Below, piece by piece: positions 22,013 through 33,130 of a DNA stretch of 64,000 nt. The notes beneath the pieces were generated by a model, which was not told the DNA's origin, did not search any database, and worked only from the letters and a program-made list of their open reading frames with translations. The position numbers were made by a program, and so were the translations under genes. How positions within the stretch are numbered: position 1 is the stretch's first letter; each line of letters opens with the position of its first letter. Source of the stretch: Nymphalis io. Taxonomy: Eukaryota > Arthropoda > Insecta > Lepidoptera > Nymphalidae. The DNA is taken from assembly GCF_905147045.1 (NCBI RefSeq), contig NC_065897.1, positions 6,959,001 to 7,023,000 of the forward strand, in the 5' to 3' direction.

Positions 22013-24191
22013 CTGAAATAAAAAAAAAGTTTGGTGGTTAAGAAATATATTAAATTGCATGTTTTAGAAAAAAATATTAGTCCTGCAGTAAAATTGCATT
22101 GTTAATAAATTCCTTTAAAATGATTCTATGTATAATTTATCAACAGTGTTCCTTTTTTATTGTTAATTTTTTTTACTAAAAACCAAACCTGTATGTAACA
22201 AATACATTTTTATCTTACATGAAATGTTACCTTACAGCAACAAAAGTAGTTATTGAAACACCCGAGTTCAGAATGAATGAATAATAGCCCGATCAGTGTT
22301 TCCCACAGAGCCCGTCTAACCTCAAAAACCCTCGCCTATCTTCTGTCTCGGTTATCATCAAAAGGGTAATAAAAATGTCTTTAACTACAAATAGGTTTTC
22401 TACTAAAGAAGCTTTTTGAATAATTACTTCGTCTGCATAAATATAATAAAACGCTTGAGCGAAATAAAAATACATCAATTTAAGCTGTAGGTAAAAATAA
22501 TTCAAAGAATAAAAATATATAGAATTTAAATCTTCAGAAAATAATAACAGATACAAAATAATAGTACATAGTAACAGAGTGAAAAATATATAATATTATG
22601 TAATAAACGGATTTTATTTGTTTGTCCGTATTAACGTAAACGCCAAAACCGCTCATCCAATTAATATCGAAGCTTTATATTACAAATTCAGGGTGACTCC
22701 ATTGAAGGTTATGATGTATTTTTGTTATAAAGGTATATGCTATCTCGTCACGTTGATTTAGCGATTAGCTCTTGTTCGCTCTCCTGGGCTCATATCTCGA
22801 GTCAGTATAGTAATTATGTTATTAAACTGATTCGCAATTTATTAACAGCGTATGGGGAACAATAATTTGAAAAGATTAACAACAAGACAAGGATTTATCA
22901 GTTAGCGGACTAAGCAGCCGCAGTCCTCGAATAATGCAAAGCCCTTACATTATTTCGCAGCATTCAATGTTTTAAGAATACCATGAAAGAAAAAGACTAA
23001 ATGAATAAAAAATATTAAACAATATAAATATTGTTAAAATAAAACACAATTGTGAAAATAATAATGCGTGATAGCTAATAAATAATAAAAGTTTGTCGAA
23101 CTTTTTCAACTTTTGAAGTTCCCAAGTTTTGAAACGCTGGGGCCCTTGACTTGTCACTACTGATTACGTACTTTATGTACTATTATTTTACTAATTATGA
23201 TGCAATTTTTGACTATTCTTCAATGTATTTTATTTTAAAACAAATACATTTTGTTAAATTAGCCTTTTTAAGATAAAAATACATTTTTAAATAATCTTTA
23301 TATTAATACAACTTTGATTGATTACCAAATCGTTAAGCTCGTTATCGTTATCGTTAGATGACAAAACTTGCCGCAACTTTTCAGAAAATGTTAATTTATT
23401 ATTATTATTTTTTTATAAGAATCAAAGTACAATATATTACATATAAAAAGTTGTTTAGTTTTAATAATAAAATAGAACCACGTCAGATCATAAAAAATGT
23501 TAAGAACCAATTAAATCTATGTTAAATGTTTTGAATATTTTTTACTTACTTTTACTACTTTGCAGATGTTCCGTACCGGAATGAGCTTCTAATTAACGTC
23601 TTATCAGAATGTATACTACAACTTTAATAGTTAATTTTTATTTTATCCCTATTTTTTTATCGTTCTCTTAACGTAAGTTTAGCATGCTTTTTTCAAATAA
23701 TATCATATTGTGCTTGCTTTTGATCTTTCCAAATATCACCGACTTAATCTAAGTTTAAAGATTGTTTTTTTGGAAATTACATTGTCTATAACTGACTATG
23801 GCAAGACCGTTTCTTTCAACAGGTCTATTAAGATCTAAAATTTGATTTACAAGAAAGCTAATATTCAACATTTTGTTTTAATATTTGTTAATTATTATGT
23901 ATTTTTTTATTTAATTAAATGATACGCATGATATTAGCTGGTATTTGTTGTATTAATAAATATAATGCTTTTATTTTAATAAAATCATTATTTTATTTTA
24001 TTAGTATTAGTATATCAATGATTTCCAGAGCATCCGGACCGAGGATTTATTCTTCAACCGTGGTGATACTATTATTTAAATCTCAATAATAATCAATAAA
24101 CGATGTCTTTTTAAAGCCTATTATTAACAAAATTCTTTATTTAATAATGTGACAGTTTCGTTTCAAATATCTACTCCTGTATAATATTAGT
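22013..24191. other. AT-rich start of the upstream TMTC intron
   Basis: The acceptor lies at 22013-22015. No exon was found. At 22615-22740 a piece (AACGCCAAAACCGCTCATCC) resembles a dispersed lepidopteran repeat that I cannot name. Confidence 0.5.
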
Positions 24192-24410
24192 ACGGTGCCT
24201 CGGAAAGCACGTAAAGCCGTTGGTACTGCGTCTGAACTCTTTCCGGTCGTATCAGATTGCCGTCCCATCGGATTAAAAGAATTAGGGAATAAAGAGTGCA
24301 CCTGTGTTTGCGCACACACTTGTGCACTATAATATCTCTTGCGTAGTTGGCTATTTTCCCTCGAGGTTGGCTGCCGTGGCCGAAATCGGTTTGGAGGACA
24401 TTATTAATAG
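24192..24410 (+). mobile_element. tRNA-derived SINE (family 2), 5'-truncated
   Basis: Plus-strand 3' two-thirds of the family: CCTCGGAAAGCACG, GCCGTCCCATCGGATTA, ACACTTGTGCACTATAAT and the 3' end GGAGGACATTATTAATA. Confidence 0.8.
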
Positions 24411-26577
24411 TACGGTAATTAATTTACTGACATTATTTGAAAGTTTTAATATATATTTACAGTTACGACTATACGTTTGAGATCGGACTCGTTCCTGTAA
24501 AAGCTAATAGATTTATTCACAATGACAAGAGCTCGATAAAATTGATTTAGTTTAACATAAAATGCCTTTATGATAAACGAATATAAGTCACAAACAGCAT
24601 AATTTTAAAATATCAAGCGAACTTGTAAAGTGGCAAAGTTTTTGCCATTATTTACTGGCATAAGGTTCGACAAGAGGTGGCTGCGGGCTCTCTTTGGCTT
24701 GTTAGTTGTGGGGAGCTAAAAGAAAAGATTTATGAAGGTAACTACCTCCTCCTCTTCCCACCTGACCCATGGGAAACCTCTGTAGAACAAACGACAGCGT
24801 GTAAGATTTCCAACGCAATTTACACGAGGTGAGGCAGAGTTTGAAAGGTAATGTCTAGTGATTTACCGCCTTACTTATAAACCTTGTTTAGTGGGTGATT
24901 AGTTGAGCAATGTTTTGTCTTCTTCTTTCGAGTGTCTAATCAATAATGACAGATAGAGCGAAATCAGTTTTAAGCTCAATAGTCACTACGCAACGCTTAT
25001 AAGACAGGCCGTTGTAATTTGCTGCGATTTTTTTTTCTTTTCTATGTATATAACAAAACATGTTTTAAAAAACTATAAGTATATTATTCATATTACAAAA
25101 ATAAGTACATATATCGATTTATTATCTAATAAAAATTATTAGAAATAAATTAATTTCATCATCAATCACATGTATAACATACTTATGGTTTTTAAAATAA
25201 TGTAATCAATATTATTCGATGATTTTGTTATTTGACTTTTAATTGATGATTAGTATTTGTTTATTTTAAAATACAAATTTTAAAATAAACAAATACTAGA
25301 TATAAATTATTCAATAGCTTCATGTTTATTGTTGTTTAGAATTTGTCCAATATTTTGAACTATGGAGTAGTTTGTCTTCGTTTTTATTTACATTACATTA
25401 TTTACATTTCTTAATAAGTTTATAATTATTTAAGGAGTAAATAAAGGCACATGTACAAAAATCTTGAATACTCGAGTTGTAATGAAATTCATAATATAAT
25501 ATTGATAAAAAGTTATCAACAAGAAGATTATTCATTTCTTAAAAGAATCGTCAAATCTTTTAATAAAATATACAACATCTACGGTGTTATAAAAATAGAA
25601 CATCTTCATGTATTTTTAAAATATACCATTTAAGCAACGACATATTAATAAATAGTAATTCAATAAACTCGCTGTCTATTCAACAAAGTTTTGAGTTGAA
25701 GTCAAAGCAAACAACTAATGAAATAAGCGAGTGAGCTTGGCCTAGACGTCAGAGGGTACTTATCTGGAAAATTTACTGGCTGGCTGACATTACAATCCTC
25801 GCCTCGAAAATACTAGCTCATTTATCAGTCCTTTTAAAAACTAACATTATAATTAAAATGAATGCACATTTAGAATAACACATATCCCGAGTATCGAATT
25901 TAAAAAGTGCAAACATAACTTTGATACTCATACTTCTTTTGACGTTAAATACATAAACAAAATGCGAATGCGCCTTGCAAAAAGAATCATAGAAGATATA
26001 AAAATCATTAACCTTTATAATTCTACAAAATCTCTCCAGTAAGTAGTAAGTAAGTTAAGTAAGTTAGTTTACTACTGGCATAAAATCTCAACTTCAATAT
26101 TTTAACTAATAAAAAAGAAAACGAACGTTTTCTTTTCATTTATTATTCTTGATAAAAATATATATAGTCTTGTATGAAATGAAAACATTACCTTCTAATA
26201 TCATTTTATTTAAAGATAATCTTTTGACGTAAAAACGCTTCAGATACAAAAGTATAAAGTACCTACGGTAAAAAAATTATAACCAGAAAAATCACTTCTC
26301 AAGCATTTATGATAAGAAATGAATACTCCATGAGAGGTAGATTTCTACAAATCCGGGACAGGCTTATATGATTATAATCCTTTCAAATAACAGACGTTTG
26401 TCATATATGAAGGATTAGCTTATACAAAATGTCTAATATATTAATAATTTATTAAAGTTGATGCTATTGCTTGGGTAGTTTTAAATATTTAAATTAAGAT
26501 TTTGCGTAAGACTTATTTGCTACATTTCGCACATTTATTTGCTACATGAAAACACGAGTGACTATATACTCCTTACC
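24411..26577. other. AT-rich intron sequence with one strong hairpin
   Basis: No gene. A hairpin lies at 25251-25298. The segment 24650-24960 is less AT-rich and could not be assigned. Confidence 0.5.
25251..25298. repeat. Perfect 22-bp-arm hairpin, 4-nt loop
   Basis: Arms 25251-25272 (TAGTATTTGTTTATTTTAAA...) and 25277-25298 pair without mismatch around ACAA. Confidence 0.9.
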
Positions 26578-26755
26578 GAGTTTCGGTCACGGCGGCTAAT
26601 CTCAAAGACCAGTCATTCGCACAAATTATTATATTCAAGATATTATTGAGCACAAATGTGTGAGCAAACATACGTGCAACTCTCCATTCCTTTACTCCAT
26701 AATCCAAATCCAACAGGCAATTTCAACTACGGGATACTACTGTGATTTCTTGGAA
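26578..26755 (-). mobile_element. tRNA-derived SINE (family 2), decayed fragment
   Basis: Minus-strand copy with CGGTCACGGCGGC at left and TGAGCACAAATGTGTGAGC. The second half, with ACTACGGGATACTACTG, is poorly conserved and the head is missing. Confidence 0.6.
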
Positions 26756-26931
26756 GAATTCTCAACCTATTTAGTTGGCCCATTCCGATGTTTATGTATA
26801 TGTATATGTTTTCGAGTCTAGCACCTCGAGTTATAAGTTAGCTCTGAATATTTTTGATAAGTATATAATACAGCATTTTTGTCCAAAACGTGATTAACCG
26901 TTGTCAATCACTTCATCACATCACAATAACA

Positions 26932-27272
26932 AATAAATAATGTCCTCCAGACCACCACGGCGTCAAATCTCAAGAGAGATAAGGCAGGAGATATTATAGT
27001 GCACAAGTGTGTGCGCAAACACAGGTGCACTCTCTATTCCCTGACTCTTATAATCCGATGGCATGGCAATCCGACACGACCGGAAAGAGTTCAGGCGCAG
27101 GACCAATGAATTTACTTGCTTTCCGAGGCACCGACACCGGGCTGCTACTTAGAATATTCTGACAGTAAAACCCACTAACTTTTTTTGGCCCCACCTGGGA
27201 ATTGAACCCAGGACCTCCGACCTCCGGGTCTGCGGCCTTACATCAAGCCACTAGACCAACGAGGCAGTCATA
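26932..27272 (-). mobile_element. tRNA-derived SINE (family 2), near full length
   Basis: Minus-strand copy of about 340 bp. Read on the minus strand, it starts with a tRNA-like head carrying an A-box-like TTGGTCTAGTGGC and a B-box-like GGTTCAATTCCC (near 27200-27270). It ends GGAGGACATTATT at 26932. This is the best-preserved copy for defining the family, with the copy at 56838-57212. Confidence 0.85.
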
Positions 27273-28610
27273 TATCATCATTAAAGCCTTTGTGATATGA
27301 TATATCTATTTAATTTAATTAATCGATAAAATAATATATTAAAAAAAACTCTGTAAGTCATGAGTTTTGTATAGTTTAGAAGTATATTGAGCACAAAATA
27401 CCTAATAATGGTAAAAACCAAAAGAACTTCAGTTCTGTGGTTGACTAGTCTTAATGATTAATTATTTTAAACAATTCTAGACATTAAAATACTTGACAAA
27501 TTAGGAAGGCATTATTATTGATTAACGTGAGATGCAAATAGGTGGTAGCTATACAATTTTTCGAATTTCTCTCGAAATAAAAAAAACAGAAAAAAATCAC
27601 GATATTATTTATCTGAACTGAGTTCACGTTCAAAAAAAAAAGACATACATTGACAAATATTGTATAGATTAAAAGTAATATTTCGAAAACGATTTTATAA
27701 AATGTTTGATACAAAATATGGTTTTGCATGATACTTTTTGAAGTTAAGAAAAATATATTATATTATTTAATTACATTTATTTACTTAGCTGCTACTTCCT
27801 CGCTTCGTACGTGAATTAAAATGCAGTACTTTGTTTTATAAATTTAAAATAAACAAGTAGTATCGTGTGTGACCTATTTCAGGAACAAACATGTCACACT
27901 TTCCATAAGTACAAAATTTCATTACAAGTTATTTTGGCGTGATTTTGTCATAACCACATACTATCATAAATATACATACGACATATTTCATTTAGATCTA
28001 ACAATAATTTATTAAAAAAATATATAATACACAAGATGAATCAGATGAAAAATTAATAAAATTATTATAATGCAGAAATAATTACAAAGCTGTATTTATA
28101 TTTATGAACGTAGCCTTTAACACGAAATTTGTGCGACGGGACGGGGATCTGTAATGCAATTTACATTATTTCCCGATCACCCTAACCCTTTTCAGCTCTC
28201 AATATCCGCTGAGAATATCTCGTGACTGTGAGGATTACCTTTGTTTGTTCTCCGACTGTACAAAGCAAACGGTCTATTGACATTGTCTGTCACTGTAAAT
28301 ACTCGGTATACCTATATTTACCGAGTTGACGTATTACCTTAGCGTAGAGATTATATAAAATAGATTATAGCAGAACTTTCTTCTATCTTGATCAGATACC
28401 AGTTGATATAATTCAAAAGAAAAAAATAAACTTCTTTATTGCCACATTAAATAAAATAATGATGATTTAAATTTCACGTAGTTTTACATTTGATAGAATA
28501 AAGTGAAAATTGAAATTAAAGTAAATTAGTTAAAACCACGACTAGTAAATGTAAGTACTTAGTAAAATATGCAATATAAAAATAAACTTGATCGCTTCTT
28601 ACCTTCTATA
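27273..28610. other. AT-rich intron sequence
   Basis: No gene or known repeat could be recognised. Positions 28120-28340 are less AT-rich. Confidence 0.5.
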
Positions 28611-28624
28611 TAATTTTGTATTAT

Positions 28625-28932
28625 TAGTAAGAGCCTGTGAATATCCAACTGTTGGGCTAAGGCTTCCTCTCCCTTTTTGAGGAGAAGGTTTTTAGAGCTT
28701 ATTCCACCACGCTGCTCCAATGCGGATTGGTGGAATACACATTTGACAGAATTTCAGCGAAATTAGACACAGGAAGGTTTCCTCGCGATGTTTTCCTTCA
28801 CCGTCAAGCACGAGATGAATTATAATCACAAATTAATCACATGAAAATTCAGTGGTACTTGCTCGGGTTGAACCCACGATCATCGGTTAAGATTCACGCG
28901 CTCTTACCACTGGGACATTTCGGCTATCGTGC
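28625..28932 (-). mobile_element. Metulj-like SINE, full length with 14-bp target-site duplication
   Basis: The element is flanked by TAATTTTGTATTAT at 28611-28624 and 28933-28946, which fixes both ends. On the minus strand it starts GATAGCCGAAATGTCCCAGT, carries a B-box-like GGTTCAACCCG, and ends in the short tail near 28625. The intact flanks suggest it is younger than most copies here. Confidence 0.9.
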
Positions 28933-28946
28933 TAATTTTGTATTAT

Positions 28947-29339
28947 ATATAAATATATTTTATTAATAATTATAAAATGTAAAAGAATTAGTAGGCTCTC
29001 ATAGGAATAACTTGTACCAGAAAGGATGGTTATTAGTTTTGCGAAGACAGAAGCTTGATGTTACAAATTCACCGCACGTGTTAATACAATATTTGTCCAC
29101 ATTCTTTAACATAATAATAAGCAATGGAATTGTACGTATACATACTATAATTAAAAGTATACTGTATATATACTATATAATTTTTTCTGGAGCTCCAGGT
29201 TCAATAAGATCTTCGCCTATTGTGTATCGCTTTAACTTAGTAACTTATTATGTGCATATTACTATATAACTTCGCTGATTGTAAATTGATTTTAATGAAT
29301 AGATTTACACCGTGCGCCCCCATTACATTGTGGTTAAAA
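28947..29339. other. AT-rich spacer before the LTR element
   Basis: No gene. An open frame at 29012-29269 shows no recognisable protein features and is not called. Confidence 0.5.
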
Positions 29340-29343
29340 TATT

Positions 29344-29717
29344 TGTCGTGGAAAAACAATATTTTTAATTAAAAGTAGCTGTATTGACTATAGTAGTAAC
29401 GGGTAAACGCGGTGACTTCTTTCGTTGTTAAAGTCACGTGGACAGAGTCGTGTTGGGGAGTGGGGTGACTGTTTATAAAAACACTTGCATTCGAGAAATG
29501 GAGACTTGCGTTTGAGAAACCGACCAGTTCACACCTCCAAGGCGAAACTGTCGGTTTACCTATTTAGTACCTAATTATACTTGTGTATTGTGATCTGTAA
29601 CAATAAATCCTTGTTATACCTACATTAAGTTATTATTGATACAATATCGTGATGGACCTCGTACCACCGAATTTAGAAGAGGACAGCTCTATCGCTCAGC
29701 CGTCGCTGCCGCCGACA
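29344..29717 (+). repeat. 5' LTR, 374 bp
   Basis: It runs from TGTCGTGG to GCCGACA. It contains a TATA-like TTTATAAAA, a poly(A) signal AATAAA (CAATAAATCCTTG) and, near its end, an ATG (29652) that opens a short frame into the interior. Confidence 0.9.
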
Positions 29718-29792
29718 TCAGAAGTGGGATCTGAATTCCACTGGCGCACAATGTTCGCGATTCAGCAGAGAAATAGAGCAACCAGATGCTGA
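29652..29792 (+). pseudogene. Short frame starting inside the 5' LTR, possible Gag start
   Basis: A 46-codon frame begins MDLVPPNLEEDSSIAQ in the LTR and continues into the interior as SEFHWRTMFAIQQRNR before a TGA at 29790-29792. A start of the retroviral-like polyprotein inside the LTR is known in some LTR elements. Beyond the stop, degenerate coding-like sequence (VSLIIALSKALKGS) continues to about 30050. It is too short and broken for a functional protein. Confidence 0.5.
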
Positions 29793-30190
29793 TCCACGTG
29801 CTTGATGTGCTACGATTGATATTTGCGTTAATGAACGTCCACTGGAAGGTGTATCGCTCATCATAGCTCTCAGTAAGGCACTGAAGGGCAGTGTCTTGTC
29901 GTCGCTGTCACAAATCTCCCATGCGGCATATGCAAGCCGTGTGATGACGTCACTGTTGACTAGATGGAAGGATTATGTCACGAAGAAATCGCTATGTCAT
30001 ATGTGCTGGCCCATATTGCCCAGTTCGATTCGCGTCTGTATCGCTTAGCATTTACAAGACAAATGACAAATGACAAACGATATAAGAAATGACGACAAGA
30101 AGTGATAATAATTTGTGGTAACGTATTATACGATGAAAAAGATCTGGTGAGTACGTTCCAATTTGTTTAAAATCGATAGACTGTGCCTTA

Positions 30191-30452
30191 CCATGTATTG
30201 TACTTTATAAGTTTATTAGTAACTTTAAAATTTAGCTTGTGCCTACGTTGCTATAATATCTTTATTTAGCTACTCTGCTTTAGAGATTTAATTAACATTG
30301 ATCTTACGCAATAATAGCTAACTATGTGTCGTACTTTATAAGTTTCTTAGTAACTTTACAATTTAGCTTGTACCTACGTTGCGATAATTTCTTCATTTAC
30401 CTACCCTGCTTTGGATTAGTATTAATTAGCAGTGATCTTGTGCAATGATAAC
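30191..30452. repeat. Imperfect tandem duplication, period about 131 bp
   Basis: Two diverged copies (about 30191-30321 and 30322-30452) share GTACTTTATAAGTTT, AGTAACTTTA and CCTACGTTGC in the same order and spacing, within the LTR-element interior. Confidence 0.8.
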
Positions 30453-30559
30453 TAAGAAAATTGCCTAATAACGGTCTCATGACCGTGCCTCACGTTCCAG
30501 TAATCGATTAACGTCGTTGAAAGAATAAACCGTTCACCTCCACGAGGGAAGCTGCCGCT

Positions 30560-30772
30560 GACCGCGGTTTGTGATCGTGACTTTGGTGGAGCTTGGGACT
30601 CTACGGCATTATCTTCACCAAGGCGTTTCGTGAGTGCCGCCACGAACCACGGTGCTGATGCGACCGATCGTATCATTAATGCGATACAACCTATCAATAC
30701 TACGGTGAGATCCAACCAATTTTCCAATACCAATTTCGATCCTAGCATTAATATTTGATGCGAGGAGGTAGG
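30560..30772 (+). pseudogene. Gag-like fragment of the LTR element
   Basis: One plus frame from about 30569 reads CDRDFGGAWDSTALSS and ends with TTVRSNQFSNTNFDPSINI, then a stop, then CEEVG. The block resembling F..(S)NFDPS...CEEV is similar to Gag N-terminal regions of insect Ty3/gypsy elements. It ends abruptly 30 bp before the integrase tail, so nearly all of gag-pol is missing between them. Confidence 0.45.
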
Positions 30773-30801
30773 TTGACTCTCCTGAAGGAACATAGAAAAG
30801 A

Positions 30802-30993
30802 GTGCGAGTTACGACATTTAAAGTTGTGGAATTGCTTGAAGGTGATCGCTATCTGTTAAAACAGTTGTCTGGTAATAGAACCTGTAAATATGCTCACGAC
30901 CGTTTACGAAAGATTCCTCGTACTGATATACTGGCTGAGTTAGATTTGTTTAATGTGGATGATGGTGATGCGGCAACCGCCACCAGTAAATAG
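30802..30993 (+). pseudogene. Integrase C-terminal tail of a Ty3/gypsy-type pol
   Basis: A 63-codon frame reads TTFKVVELLEGDRYLLKQL, then NRTCKYAHDRLRKIP, and ends at a natural stop. The pattern (F.V.E...GDRYL....L..NRT....H.RL) is that of the small C-terminal domain after the integrase core in Ty3/gypsy elements. The core with its DDE residues is absent. The Met at 30802 is only the first in frame and not a real start. Confidence 0.65.
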
Positions 30994-31460
30994 AGCACAT
31001 ACCATGGCTATTTAGTCGCACTGCATGCACTAGTCTCTAGTCGTAACTGCAACTCGCTCGGGTTGTTCAGGGCGCGATGGGCAGCTAGTGGTGTGGCGAG
31101 GACCCGGGTCTCGTAGGAGACTATTGTTGTGTCGGTCATGTTTTGACCTGGGACTCGTAGATTCTAGATGAAGAGTTGGTCGTATCACATGAGGTGATGA
31201 CGATATGGGTGGCAATAGTAGTTGCCACTAGCTGCTGAGTCAGCCGGGCCATGAGCGTTGTATGTGATCTTACTGTATCAATAAAACTTTATTTTTTTTA
31301 ATGACAGTTAGAGGAACCTTTCGTTGGTAGTTTTTTTTTGTGGTGAATAAACAATGTAATTTCACGTTACGGTCAGGTTGGCCGAGATTTTAAAAATGCT
31401 TCAAACTTGATTGTCTTGTTACAGATAAACACGAGGGCGTGTAACTCGTCAGGCTGGCCG

Positions 31461-31834
31461 TGTCGTGGAAAAACAATATTTTTAATTAAAAGTAGCTGTA
31501 TTGACTATAGTAGTAACGGGTAAACGCGGTGACTTCTTTCGTTGTTAAAGTCACGTGGACAGAGTCGTGTTGGGGAGTGGGGTGACTGTTTATAAAAACA
31601 CTTGCATTCGAGAAATGGAGACTTGCGTTTGAGAAACCGACCAGTTCACACCTCCAAGGCGAAACTGTCGGTTTACCTATTTAGTACCTAATTATACTTG
31701 TGTATTGTGATCTGTAACAATAAATCCTTGTTATACCTACATTAAGTTATTATTGATACAATATCGTGATGGACCTCGTACCACCGAATTTAGAAGAGGA
31801 CAGCTCTATCGCTCAGCCGTCGCTGCCGCCGACA
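31461..31834 (+). repeat. 3' LTR, 374 bp
   Basis: Same length and, by eye, the same sequence as 29344-29717. It is followed by TATT, matching the bases before the 5' LTR. Confidence 0.9.
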
Positions 31835-31838
31835 TATT

Positions 31839-32220
31839 TTTTAATTCACCACTCAAGGTGGAAAACTATATTTATCTAAAAGACACCGTCTCTGTAGGCG
31901 TATTTATAAATGAATTACAGTTGTGCTGTATATAAAATTAAAATTTAATCTGACTTCAAACAACTTGTGTTAACCAAAGCAAGGCGAGGCAATCAGTTTT
32001 TTGACTGCAAAATTAAAATAATTCCTAACAATACTGTATATTGTGTATATTCTGTAGTATTTATATATTTTACATTTTGTTAATATTCATTTGAACATAT
32101 AAAACATTTTACGTTAGCTAAAGTAAACACTGCATTTTGTTTATTTCGCTTATGAAACGCTTTATTTGTTAAAAATAAAACTTTGTATCATTGATAATCC
32201 TTTGTTCAATTTACAGTTAT
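31839..32220. other. AT-rich spacer
   Basis: Nothing recognised. This is the original target DNA continuing beyond the LTR element. Confidence 0.5.
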
Positions 32221-32283
32221 TCAGGTGGATAGCCAAATATGCCACCGGATGGTAAGTGGTCACCACCGCTACTAGACATCTAA
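32221..32283 (-). repeat. Repeat A fragment
   Basis: Reverse-orientation 3' end only: GCCACCGGATGGTAAGTGGT followed by CACCACCGCTACTAGACAT. Confidence 0.6.
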
Positions 32284-33130
32284 TATAAACCGAGCAATAC
32301 AATGTTAAATGCTTTAGATTTATTAAGCATTTAAAGTTGTAATGGTCAACACGTCTAAGGAGTGTTACATATCGGTCTTCAAGCAATACATCCTTAAAAG
32401 TTGATTAAAAATCATGTTTTCGAATATTTCTCTCAATGATGCCAATCATTTCTCAAATGGGGTTTTGTTTACGTTCAGTGGTGAAGCATCATTACAATAA
32501 CACAAAACATGAACCGGACTCATGACATTTATTAAAAATTAAAGATACACAAATAAAGAAAATATTAAGCAGATGCATAGCAACACCATACATAATGCAG
32601 AATAATATATGAGTACATTACAAGTATTGTGGACATTTAAAATTAACTGGATAAACATCAAAACTATGAAATACCTATCACTTATTATTAGTTTATTTTA
32701 AAGGTTAAAGTGCAGATAAACTAATGTATTTCGCTATTGACTTTTAAATAATTTGACGATAGATGTGGTAAAATTACATAATAAATTAAAGAATAGGAAA
32801 TATTATACTATTTTAGTAACGCACTCTCTATCTGTCTGATAAAATTTAATTAAGTAATTAATTTATATCAAAATTCGTAACTATTGCAGGCATGCATTTA
32901 CAATATTACGACTGTTAGTCAAACATAGTGATAATTATACGTGTTATACCTATTTCACCGAGTAAATGCATTTAAATACTTACTTTTTTATTACTTATAA
33001 GCTAAATCTACATAGGTACTAAATGTGTGTGTGCATAATTAAAAATAAAGCCAATAATATTTACAGAATGTTACTTTATAACATTATAATTATATGAAGC
33101 GTCTTGATGTGTTTTAGTTCATATTACAAT
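32284..33130. other. AT-rich intron sequence
   Basis: No gene or known repeat could be recognised. Confidence 0.5.

Larger units (their letters stand above)
29344..31834 (+). mobile_element. Compact LTR retrotransposon with apparently identical LTRs
   Basis: Two direct repeats of 374 bp bound a 1743-bp interior. Each repeat starts TGTCG and ends CGACA, the usual TG...CA with short inverted ends, and both sides carry TATT (29340-29343 and 31835-31838), a 4-bp target-site duplication. I read no difference between the two LTRs, which implies a recent insertion or gene conversion. The interior keeps a piece resembling Gag and an integrase C-terminus of Ty3/gypsy type. It has no protease, reverse transcriptase, RNase H or integrase core, so it could move only with help. 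No clear purine tract precedes the 3' LTR, and a second AATAAA-bearing stretch (31278-31350) suggests the interior may be composite. Confidence 0.85.

Noticed and set aside
27190..27270. Possible tRNA gene
   Set aside because: The A-box and B-box belong to the head of SINE family 2, which continues into the SINE body. There is no separate cloverleaf-length gene.
30452..30793. 113-codon minus-strand frame in the LTR element
   Set aside because: No recognisable domain. The plus strand of the same interval resembles Gag and continues into an integrase tail.
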